Notes: generated by a model not told the origin, from the sequence alone. 5,151 nucleotides of DNA from Deltaproteobacteria bacterium (GCA_020440745.1 JAGRNM010000119.1:1-5151); one strand, 5' to 3'. Shown: positions 1 through 4,640, numbered from the stretch's first letter. Numbers and translations are program-made.

Positions 1-98
1 AGGTGACTTTATTATTTATTAAAGCTTATTTTTTAATCTGCTAAGAGCTTTAAATTATTTTTTGATAAACTCTTATTTTGGAGTGGAGAATTTAAAAA

Positions 99-593
99 GT
101 GGAAAACAAAACTTATCTTTATAAAGGTAAGGCCTGGCAGTATGTTTTGTCTTTAAGTATCTTGCTGCCTTTTTTGGCTTATCTCTATTTTATTCATATT
201 GAGCCCAAAAACTTTATCAAGAGTAAGGCTTATGATTATGGCAGCTTTGCTTTGGTGGCTGTCTTTTGTTTGTTTGCTTTATTAAGATTAGTTAAGTCGC
301 TTAGTTATGAAGAAAAAATTACTTTAAATGATCAAGGAATTAGTTTTCCTCAAAAACCTTATAGTCATGAAATAATGACTATTAATTTAGATAGAATTGA
401 AAAAGTAGAATGGAGAGAGCCAGGGGATTTTAACTATGCTTGGATGTCACCGGCGGTCTTAATGATTAAAGATCCCCAGAAAAAAGGTCAGATATTTTCT
501 AATATGCTTAAAGGATCGGACTTTGAGGATCTATGCCAAAAGCTTAGAAAAAAGCTTCCTCCCGGCAAGATGGTAAGGGTGGAGTGTTCTTGA
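99..593 (+). CDS. Two-helix membrane protein with possible PH-like C-terminal domain, function unknown
   Basis: The product is 164 aa. The sequence shows two hydrophobic segments, at about residues 14-33 and 48-66, joined by a short polar loop. A soluble C-terminal part (about 70-164) follows, rich in alternating beta-type segments such as EEKITLNDQGISF, INLDRIEKVEW and AVLMIKD, then a final amphipathic helix (DFEDLCQKLRKK). Two N-terminal helices followed by a small beta-rich domain is the layout of many bacterial PH-like membrane proteins, but this assignment is inferred from layout, not from a recognised family. I chose the GTG start at 99 because GGAG motifs at 80-88 lie about 10 bases upstream. 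The protein probably sits in the inner membrane with its C-terminal domain in the cytoplasm. It is followed by an 87-bp gap and another small membrane protein gene on the same strand. I do not recognise a specific function. Confidence 0.8.
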   Translation: MENKTYLYKGKAWQYVLSLSILLPFLAYLYFIHIEPKNFIKSKAYDYGSFALVAVFCLFALLRLVKSLSYEEKITLNDQGISFPQKPYSHEIMTINLDRIEKVEWREPGDFNYAWMSPAVLMIKDPQKKGQIFSNMLKGSDFEDLCQKLRKKLPPGKMVRVECS

Positions 594-643
594 TCGTTTC
601 ATTAGGCTTTTTTTATTAAGATAGCCACTTGTGTCTCTAGACC

Positions 644-673
644 TTGTGATAGATTTTTTTAAGGGTGTATAAT
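644..673 (+). promoter_or_regulatory. Candidate sigma70-type promoter for the 75-aa membrane protein
   Basis: A perfect TATAAT lies at 668-673, directly preceded by TG. TTGTGA at 644-649 could be the -35 element, with an 18-base spacer. Only seven bases separate the -10 from the ATG at 681, so transcription would begin at or one base before the start codon. This fits leaderless translation, and no Shine-Dalgarno sequence sits at a normal distance; the AAGGG at 661-665 is too far away. The promoter is inferred from sequence alone. Confidence 0.55.
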
Positions 674-680
674 TAAAAAC

Positions 681-908
681 ATGGGCATGTCCTCTAGCAT
701 GACGGATTCTTTTAATTTTTATACCTTAACAGTAGGGATTTTTTTTAGTTTAATCGGGTGGGCCTGCTGGCGCTATGGTAGAAAAACCCAAAGCGGTCGA
801 CACATGATCTTGGGAGCAGGTTTGATGGCTTATCCATACTTTGTAGCCTCTCCTTGGTGGTCCTTGGCTACGGGTTCTACCCTGACGGCATTGATCTTTT
901 GGCCCTAA
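681..908 (+). CDS. Small conserved membrane protein ('amino acid transport protein'-type label)
   Basis: The product is 75 aa and is almost entirely hydrophobic. One membrane segment spans about residues 14-32, a short basic loop (RYGRKTQSGR) follows, and then a further hydrophobic region covers about 42-74. The pattern YGRK, then GAGLMAYPYFV, then a second hydrophobic stretch resembles a family of 65-80 aa proteins found in many proteobacteria. These are often annotated 'amino acid transport protein', a label I believe has little experimental basis. Three in-frame ATGs (681, 687, 699) compete as start. None has a good ribosome binding site, but the one at 681 coincides with the predicted transcription start of a TATAAT promoter. 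The family match is from memory and the molecular role is unknown. Confidence 0.7.
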   Translation: MGMSSSMTDSFNFYTLTVGIFFSLIGWACWRYGRKTQSGRHMILGAGLMAYPYFVASPWWSLATGSTLTALIFWP

Positions 909-922
909 AATCTAGCGCCAAT

Positions 923-948
923 GCTTTAAAATCTTTCAGCTTTAAAGC
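923..948. repeat. 8-bp inverted repeat downstream of the 75-aa gene
   Basis: GCTTTAAA at 923-930 and TTTAAAGC at 941-948 are perfect inverted copies separated by 10 bases, starting 14 bases after the stop codon at 908. A hairpin could form in the 3' untranslated region. No T-tract follows, so it is not a canonical intrinsic terminator; it may protect the 3' end or have no function. Confidence 0.4.
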
Positions 949-1032
949 CCATTCTTAGTAAAACATTAGCTAATCTTTGGATTTTAGAACCAACTTATTT
1001 TAAAACCCTTAAGCCCCTTGCTTAAGTTGTTT

Positions 1033-1058
1033 TTAAGCCTTTGCTTAAGTTTTTTTTT
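1033..1058 (+). terminator. Likely intrinsic terminator for the small membrane protein unit
   Basis: TTAAGC at 1033-1038 pairs with GCTTAA at 1043-1048 around a CTTT loop, and a run of nine T follows at 1050-1058. The stem is short, with only two G-C pairs, but the T-run is long. An alternative hairpin is possible, because another GCTTAA at 1020-1025 can also pair with 1033-1038. It lies 125 bp after the 75-aa gene and before the next + strand gene, where a terminator is expected. Confidence 0.55.
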
Positions 1059-1150
1059 AAAATTTTAAAGAAAATCATTATAAGTTATTGAAATATTTAA
1101 ACTTATTTTAAACTCCTTTTTTGGCACTAGCTTTGCTTTGTCTAAGGGGC

Positions 1151-2035
1151 ATGGAAAACTCAAAACTATCAGAAGCCTTTACTTATTTTAAAAACGCTTT
1201 TTATGGGGCCTTAGACCGGGAAGCTCAAAAGACTCCTCAAGAAAGAGAGGCGGATCAATCAAGAGCTTTTTTTGCTTTAAATAAAGGTTTTGCCAAAGGG
1301 CTCTTTGATGGCGCTGCCAATTTAGTCAAAGGCCTTGGTGAGGCTAGTCTTTATGTGGGTGAGCAAGTCTTAGAAGAAGGGGCTCGTCTTTTTGTCAATC
1401 CCCAAGCTTACTTTGGTGAAAAATTTGATCAGGTAAGTTCGTCTGCCAAAAGTGTTTATGAGTTAGGGCAAAGTACTTATGAGCGGGTTAAAGAAGATCC
1501 TATTCAGTTTATTAAAGACATCGACGCAGGGATTCAAAGTCTTGATAAAAAATTAAAGGCTAAGACCATCGACTTAGCCGCGGATACACTTAAAGTTGGA
1601 GGAGATTTTTTAAACCTTAAGGATCCGGCCAAGCAGGCAGAGAGTATTGGTTATGTGGGGGGGCGTGTGACTTTTGAATTAATCCCCCTAAGCAAAGTAA
1701 GTAGACTAGGTAAGTTGTTTGAGGGATTAAAACTCTCTCGCTTTAATAAACTACGTCGTCTTGCCAATGGCTTGGAGTCTTTGCATCAAAAAGTCAAAGT
1801 CAGGGCTAGTAAGTTGTTTAAACTAGGTTCCAAGGTAGAAAACCTAGCCGGCTATACTAAGGATTTTTCCGGGCAAGTTTTGACTAAAGTTAAGGAAGGC
1901 GCTCTTAAGCGCTTGCCTAAGTCCTTACAAGGCACCGGGGAGAAGCTAGAAAAAGTCTATGAAGTTTTAAAAACAGGTGTAGAAGCCATTCAAGAAACTA
2001 AGCCCCAATCAACGACTCCTGCCCTTGAGAAGTGA
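1151..2035 (+). CDS. Helical Lys-rich protein resembling a polymorphic-toxin pre-toxin region, no toxin domain seen
   Basis: From the ATG at 1151 the product is 294 aa. The frame is open upstream to a TTG at 1121, which would add a short hydrophobic leader (MALALLCLRG). I prefer 1151, although AAGGGG at 1144-1149 is only one base away and no well-placed ribosome binding site exists for either start. The protein looks mostly alpha-helical and is rich in Lys, Leu and Ala, with no clear membrane span. Near the N-terminus GFAKGLFDGAANLVKGLGEA, and in the middle SIGYVGGRVTFELIPLSKVS, resemble the linker just before the toxin domain in polymorphic and contact-dependent toxins. Here the C-terminus tapers into a polar tail (KPQSTTPALEK) with no recognisable nuclease or other effector domain. 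The likeness comes from pattern recognition, not a search. A structural or secreted helical protein is an alternative. The broken antitoxin gene lies 22 bp downstream on the same strand. Confidence 0.7.
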   Translation: MENSKLSEAFTYFKNAFYGALDREAQKTPQEREADQSRAFFALNKGFAKGLFDGAANLVKGLGEASLYVGEQVLEEGARLFVNPQAYFGEKFDQVSSSAKSVYELGQSTYERVKEDPIQFIKDIDAGIQSLDKKLKAKTIDLAADTLKVGGDFLNLKDPAKQAESIGYVGGRVTFELIPLSKVSRLGKLFEGLKLSRFNKLRRLANGLESLHQKVKVRASKLFKLGSKVENLAGYTKDFSGQVLTKVKEGALKRLPKSLQGTGEKLEKVYEVLKTGVEAIQETKPQSTTPALEK

Positions 2036-2057
2036 GTTTAAAAACCAGAGCACTTTA

Positions 2058-2244
2058 ATGATTAAGTTAGAGAAAGAAATAAAAAAACTACTATTGCTTC
2101 AAAATAAGGTGGCTGAATGCTTAGGGGTAAAGGCTCTCTAGAGTTTTTGAGATTATTCAGGGCTGTATTGAAAAATTTAATATAGACTTATTAATTGTTT
2201 ACTTAGCTAGATTAGGCGAGGAAGTAGGCTTTAATCTGGTTTAG
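2058..2244 (+). pseudogene. Frameshifted remnant of a HigA/XRE-type antitoxin (HTH_37-like)
   Basis: The frame beginning at ATG 2058 reads LEKEIKKLLLLQ then NKVAECLGVK and stops at TAG 2139-2141. The +1 frame, opened by the TAA at 2128-2130, continues with LSRVFEIIQGC, then IEKFNIDLLIVYLARLGEEV, and ends at TAG 2242-2244. Skipping one G near 2133 joins them into LGVKLSRVFEIIQG. This has the same length and spacing as the helix-turn-helix of HigA-type antitoxins (LGvtqprVSdllrG), followed by their usual F-s-i-d-x-L-x-x-y-L-x-x-L-G tail. About four residues also seem to be missing before the helix-turn-helix. Its normal partner, a HigB/RelE-like toxin, is usually encoded just upstream and is not seen here. 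The two fragments together are what I see; the family is assigned from memory of that motif. A single-base sequencing error would be an alternative to a true pseudogene. Confidence 0.65.
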
Positions 2245-2313
2245 CAAGCGGCTTGACCCCTTTGTTTTTCTTCACTTGTACTTAAGTTTATTGATTAAAA
2301 AATTTTTAAGATT

Positions 2314-2841
2314 TTATTTTAACTTCTTTAAAAATTCCAAATCTTGATTGTCTCCTGGATGGGAACGATTGGTACTAGCGATTTTTTTGAGACGAATTAA
2401 ATCTTCTTTAGCAGCGATATAAAAGACATAAGAGCTGATTTTTTTCTTGCTTGCTTTTTTTGCTAAGCGACTTGCTTGGATGGGAAAATCAAAAAGAAGG
2501 TCTACTCTAAGTCCAATACTTGCTTTATAAAAATAAGCACTCTCTGGTGCATCCATCTTTAGACGACTAGTGGCTACTTTGGCATTATCAATGGTGCGGA
2601 TGACGTCGCCGTTTTTGTCCAGCTTGGAAGCTAATTCAAAACCTTGCTTATAAAAAAAATTAACAAGATCCTCCATGTCTTCCTTAGGCTTGGGGATGAC
2701 AAAGTCAAAGTCCCGAGTCACGCGCCTAGAGCCCAAAAGGCTCAAGGCCATACCGCCTACTAATATGGGCAAAAAGCCTATTTTTTCTAAGCCAGTAATA
2801 AGCTCGCCCACTTCTTCTAAATAGTTTGTGGCAGGTTTCAT
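2314..2841 (-). CDS. AbiEii/MNT-like nucleotidyltransferase, candidate partner of a TA-like module
   Basis: The product is 175 aa. The nucleotidyltransferase-fold signature is visible: VGG at residues 28-30, then DFD with Asp44 and Asp46, then a third candidate acidic ligand at Asp114 in LRVDLLFDF. These three Asp residues would bind the two metals and NTP. The C-terminal AAKEDLIRLKKIAS (about 143-156) and RSHPGDNQDLEFLKKL end matches the helical tail of AbiEii and related stand-alone nucleotidyltransferases, where Lys145 is in a conserved position. AbiEii-family enzymes transfer nucleotides to RNA and act as toxins, whereas small MNT enzymes can be antitoxins, so the direction of toxicity cannot be decided here. 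The gene starts 12 bp after the stop of the 82-aa gene, with no Shine-Dalgarno in the gap, so it is probably translationally coupled. The usual AbiEi helix-turn-helix antitoxin is absent; the 82-aa protein occupies its place. Confidence 0.85.
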   Translation of the reverse strand: MKPATNYLEEVGELITGLEKIGFLPILVGGMALSLLGSRRVTRDFDFVIPKPKEDMEDLVNFFYKQGFELASKLDKNGDVIRTIDNAKVATSRLKMDAPESAYFYKASIGLRVDLLFDFPIQASRLAKKASKKKISSYVFYIAAKEDLIRLKKIASTNRSHPGDNQDLEFLKKLK

Positions 2842-2853
2842 GAAAAAAGTATT

Positions 2854-3102
2854 TTAGATGTAAATGCCTGGTAGGCGCTCTTGGGTCTGGTTGACACGTT
2901 TCACTTTAGGCTTGGGTAAAAAAGTCTCTACAAACTCAAGATAAGCAAAGTTGCTTTGGATGATATGTTTGGCCCGATAGGATTCAGCCCTAGCCTTGCC
3001 ACCTGATGATGCAATTTGGCTCCGTACTTTGGCGCTTAATTTTTTAGCTCGAGCACGGCCCCCTTTTTGGCCTAGTTTTTTGGCGATACTGTGAAGATTC
3101 AT
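2854..3102 (-). CDS. Basic 82-aa protein with two GGxARA motifs, putative antitoxin or DNA-binding partner
   Basis: The product is 82 aa and strongly basic in its first half. Two similar motifs about 20 residues apart, KGGRARAKKLS (13-23) and SGGKARAESYR (33-43), suggest a small repeated helix with Arg and Lys facing nucleic acid. The second half (NFAYLEFVETFLP, then PKVKRV and RLPGIYI) is more hydrophobic and could bind the partner. I recall a conserved family of this form, ending in LPGIY, encoded next to nucleotidyltransferase genes; this is from memory and not verified. It is the first gene of a two-gene operon with the nucleotidyltransferase. Its ATG lies at the predicted transcription start of the TATAAT promoter at 3109-3114, and a perfect palindrome covers that promoter, which fits autorepression by this protein. 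No ribosome binding site is present. The antitoxin role is inferred from position and charge. Confidence 0.8.
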   Translation of the reverse strand: MNLHSIAKKLGQKGGRARAKKLSAKVRSQIASSGGKARAESYRAKHIIQSNFAYLEFVETFLPKPKVKRVNQTQERLPGIYI

Positions 3103-3106
3103 ACTA

Positions 3107-3134
3107 AAATTATACTTAGCGCTAAGTATAATTT
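3107..3134. promoter_or_regulatory. Perfect 28-bp palindrome, probable operator of the TA-like operon
   Basis: The 14-base half-site AAATTATACTTAGC at 3107-3120 is followed at once by its exact reverse complement at 3121-3134, with no spacer and no mismatch. It spans the -10 box and the whole spacer of the - strand promoter and runs into the -35 box. This is a textbook place for an autorepressor to block RNA polymerase. The likely binder is the 82-aa protein or its complex with the nucleotidyltransferase, by inference from TA biology. The palindrome ends 4 bp from the ATG. Confidence 0.85.
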
Positions 3135-3137
3135 CAA
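3109..3137 (-). promoter_or_regulatory. Near-consensus sigma70-type promoter, predicted leaderless start
   Basis: Read on the - strand, TTGAAA (3137-3132) and TATAAT (3114-3109) are separated by exactly 17 bases, which matches the sigma70 consensus at all but one position. Six bases follow the -10 before the ATG at 3102, so the normal start point would be the A of that ATG. The mRNA should therefore be leaderless, consistent with the absence of a Shine-Dalgarno sequence. Confidence 0.8.
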
Positions 3138-3174
3138 GGCTTAATCTAAGCTATTGGGGCTAAACTTTTGTCCG

Positions 3175-3306
3175 AAATTTAAATGTTTTTTAAAGGAGAT
3201 TTTTTAGCAGGGCTTTGTCTTTAAAAAAAACTAGATAGAAAACAGACTTGTCCATTCTATTTTAAATAGAAAAGTTACTTTATTAAGCTTAGAGTTTTTT
3301 TTCTTA
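3175..3306. repeat. Intergenic repeat, copy 1 (downstream of the SDR gene)
   Basis: The first part (3175-3230) contains TTTTTTAGCAGGGCTTTGTC and the second (3230-3306) begins with ACTAGATAGAAAA and contains TTTAAATAGAAAAGTTACTTT, then GCTTAGA and TTCTTAA. All of these have diverged counterparts in the same order and orientation at 4241-4290 and 4510-4606. In this copy the two parts are contiguous. A short palindrome TTCTATTT-T-AAATAGAA sits at 3255-3271 in this copy only. No coding frame is evident. Confidence 0.6.
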
Positions 3307-3318
3307 AACCAAAACTCT
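3291..3318. repeat. 8-bp inverted repeat downstream of the SDR gene
   Basis: AGAGTTTT at 3291-3298 and AAAACTCT at 3311-3318 are inverted copies with a 12-base loop. They lie 30 bp beyond the SDR stop codon on the - strand, where a terminator hairpin would be expected, but no T-run follows in the - strand transcript. It could be a weak terminator or a 3'-end stabilising hairpin. Confidence 0.35.
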
Positions 3319-3347
3319 TTCTTAATTTTATACCTAGCTACGTTATC

Positions 3348-4106
3348 TTATAGAAACATTCCTCCGGAGGCCTCGATTCTTTGGCCATTAATCCATCGAC
3401 AGTCCTCAGTGCATAAGACGGCGATTAATCCACCAATATCATCGGGGACACCGGCTCGGCCTAAGGCAGTTTGAGAGGCAACAAAGTGATTAACTTCCTG
3501 ATTATCCCGCACGGCGCCTCCGCCAAAATCAGTTTCGATAGCGCCTGGAGCGACTGTATTGACGGCAATCCCTCTTTGGCCCAACTCTTTTGCCATATAA
3601 CGAGTCAAGGCTTCTACTCCTGCTTTCATCACCGCGTAGGCTGCGTATCCTGGCAGAGAAAAACGGGCAAGTCCGGAGGAGATATTAATAATTCTTCCTC
3701 CCTGAGCTATTAGTGGCAGCAAGGTTTGGCTTAAAAAGAAGGGCGCTTTTAGGTGTTCTTTCATCATTTGATCAAACTGTTCTTCGGTAGTTTGTGCATA
3801 AAGGGCATGCACACCGCTGCCTGCATTGTTGATTAAAAAGTTTATAGAGGAAACTCCCCATTCTTTTTGTAAAAGTTCTTTAAGTTGATTGGCAAAGTTT
3901 TGAAAAGAGCTGGTCTGGCTAACGTCTAGAGGAAGCGCGAAAGCCTTAGCGCCTATTTTTTTAATTTCGTTGACGACTTGTTCAGCTGCTTTTTGATTAC
4001 TATGATAGGTGAGGACAAGATCAATACCTTTTGAGGCAAGCTTTAGGGCAGCGTTTTTTCCAAGGCCTCGACTAGCACCGGTTACAAGGGCGATTTTGGT
4101 ATTCAT
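3348..4106 (-). CDS. Classical short-chain dehydrogenase/reductase (SDR), likely NADP-dependent
   Basis: The product is 252 aa, the normal length for a classical SDR. The Rossmann nucleotide-binding motif TGASRGLG is at residues 9-16, the adenine-contact DV at 61-62, NNAG at 93-96, the catalytic Ser in ISS at 142-144, and YAVMK with Tyr157 and Lys161. PGAIETDF (188-195) and the C-terminal INGQRIEASGGMFL are typical. Arg13 in the Gly-rich loop suggests NADPH preference. The usual catalytic Asn in the alpha-4 helix motif is His118 here (EHLKAPFF), as in an SDR subgroup with the form nvHFKGvFFLTQ that I recall. The enzyme should reduce a carbonyl or oxidise an alcohol in the cytoplasm; the substrate cannot be told, and 3-oxoacyl-ACP reductase is only a generic label. 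The start is supported by AAAGGA (4118-4113) six bases upstream. The gene stands alone, with a palindromic site in its putative promoter and repeats on both sides. Confidence 0.95.
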   Translation of the reverse strand: MNTKIALVTGASRGLGKNAALKLASKGIDLVLTYHSNQKAAEQVVNEIKKIGAKAFALPLDVSQTSSFQNFANQLKELLQKEWGVSSINFLINNAGSGVHALYAQTTEEQFDQMMKEHLKAPFFLSQTLLPLIAQGGRIINISSGLARFSLPGYAAYAVMKAGVEALTRYMAKELGQRGIAVNTVAPGAIETDFGGGAVRDNQEVNHFVASQTALGRAGVPDDIGGLIAVLCTEDCRWINGQRIEASGGMFL

Positions 4107-4112
4107 GGTGTT

Positions 4113-4118
4113 TCCTTT
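4113..4118 (-). promoter_or_regulatory. Ribosome binding site of the SDR gene
   Basis: On the - strand AAAGGA lies six bases before the ATG at 4106, a normal Shine-Dalgarno placement. It fixes the start codon and shows that this genome uses SD-led translation as well as the apparently leaderless starts nearby. Confidence 0.75.
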
Positions 4119-4160
4119 ATGTTGGGCTTTAAGTCTTTAGTGTCAATTAAGTCTTAGGTG

Positions 4161-4177
4161 TAAACTATCCTAGTTTA
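4161..4177. promoter_or_regulatory. Operator-like palindrome upstream of the SDR gene
   Basis: TAAACTATCCTAGTTTA is a perfect 7-bp inverted repeat around TCC. It overlaps the putative -10 and part of the spacer of the - strand promoter, about 55 bp upstream of the SDR start. Regulators of the TetR, MarR or HxlR type often bind such sites upstream of oxidoreductase genes. No regulator gene is present in the window. Confidence 0.55.
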
Positions 4178-4189
4178 GTCTAAAGTCAA
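4162..4189 (-). promoter_or_regulatory. Putative weak promoter of the SDR gene
   Basis: On the - strand TTGACT (4189-4184) is a good -35. TAGTTT (4167-4162), 16 bases later, is a poor -10 that keeps only the T, A and final T positions. A promoter with a weak -10 overlapped by a palindrome is consistent with regulated expression. Start would be near 4155, giving a leader of about 50 bases. Confidence 0.4.
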
Positions 4190-4240
4190 ATTGAATCCTT
4201 AAGACTTAATTTAAGATTATTGAATTTAACTCTTCAGCTC

Positions 4241-4290
4241 AAATTTAAGCGCTTTTTAAGAAAACTTTTTAGCAAGGCTTCACTTTTTAA
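4241..4290. repeat. Intergenic repeat, copy 2, first part
   Basis: This stretch starts with AAATTTAAGCGCTTTTTAAG and continues with CTTTTTAGCAAGGCTTCAC. It aligns base for base, with scattered differences, to 3175-3225 in the same orientation. Unlike copy 1, it is separated from the second part by about 220 bp of unrelated A/T-rich sequence. Confidence 0.55.
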
Positions 4291-4509
4291 GTAGTTAAAC
4301 GGAGGTTTTAGTTTTTGTTTGATTAAGTAATGAATGATTCCCAAATCAAAGCTAAGAGGGAACTTTTTAGTAGCAATTTTATTAAATTAATTATTTGAAA
4401 TTATTAATTATTTTTATGATCCATAAAATTTTGATGGAGGACTTAGCATTTTCATTTTTCCTTAAGTCCCTTTCAAATAGCCGCAAATGGCGACCCCTTA
4501 TCAAAGTAG

Positions 4510-4606
4510 ACTAGATAGAAAAGTGGGTTTCAGTGTATTTTAATCAGTGTACTTTAAATAGAAAAATTACTTTCCGAGCTTAGATCTTTATTGTCTATTT
4601 TCTTAA
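4510..4606. repeat. Intergenic repeat, copy 2, second part
   Basis: ACTAGATAGAAAA at 4510-4522, then CTTTAAATAGAAAAATTACTTT, GCTTAGA and TTCTTAA match the same words in the same order at 3230-3306. This copy is about 20 bases longer, partly because of an internal duplication of TCAGTGTAtTTTAA / TCAGTGTAcTTTAA at about 4530-4556. It lies just upstream of the hydroxylase gene and may include part of its promoter. Confidence 0.6.
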
Positions 4607-4626
4607 GTAAGGTTTTTTAAGTAAGG
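4603..4626. repeat. Two tandem copies of TTAAGTAAGG with 14-bp period
   Basis: TTAAGTAAGG occurs at 4603-4612 and again at 4617-4626, separated by TTTT. The pair lies 30-54 bp upstream of the hydroxylase start, so it could be a regulator binding site or a slippage duplication. The first copy begins inside the end of the intergenic repeat. Confidence 0.45.
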
Positions 4627-4640
4627 ACGACAAAGTCCAA

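Larger units (their letters stand above)
4145..4211. repeat. 12-bp inverted repeat bracketing the SDR promoter
   Basis: AATTAAGTCTTA at 4145-4156 and TAAGACTTAATT at 4200-4211 are perfect inverted copies with 43 bases between them. They bracket the operator-like palindrome and the putative promoter of the SDR gene. They could be two sites for one regulator that loops the DNA, or chance in an A/T-rich region with many TTAAG words. Confidence 0.5.

Noticed and set aside
1..98. Possible promoter elements before the first gene
   Set aside because: TAAACT at 66-71 could be a -10, but no acceptable -35 lies 16-18 bases upstream; such A/T-rich DNA gives many chance matches.
1121..1150. Upstream TTG start adding a short hydrophobic leader to the pre-toxin-like protein
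   Set aside because: No ribosome binding site precedes the TTG. The added ten residues are too short for a complete signal peptide and lack a charged N-terminus, so the ATG at 1151 is preferred, with some doubt.
2245..2255. CAAGC-G-GCTTG inverted repeat after the antitoxin relic, as a terminator
   Set aside because: The loop is too small for the full stem, leaving four base pairs, and the downstream T-run is interrupted and begins too far away.
2285..2313. A/T palindrome near the 3' end of the nucleotidyltransferase gene, as a terminator
   Set aside because: The TTAAAAATTTTTTAA stretch has no loop and no G-C pairs, so it is unlikely to form a terminating hairpin.
3471..3713. 80-codon open frame on the + strand inside the SDR gene
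   Set aside because: It is fully antisense to a well-supported SDR gene with all its motifs, has a Cys- and Ser-rich composition unlike a real protein, and has no ribosome binding site.
4330..4398. 22-codon open frame on the + strand (starts MNDSQIKAKR)
   Set aside because: The composition looks protein-like, but it is very short, its nearest GGAGG is about 24 bases upstream, and it lies in A/T-rich DNA between the two repeat parts.
4416..4514. 32-codon open frame on the + strand (starts MIHKILMEDL)
   Set aside because: It has no ribosome binding site at a usual distance, shows no recognisable motif, and its stop falls inside the intergenic repeat. It could be a gene relic, but nothing supports that.
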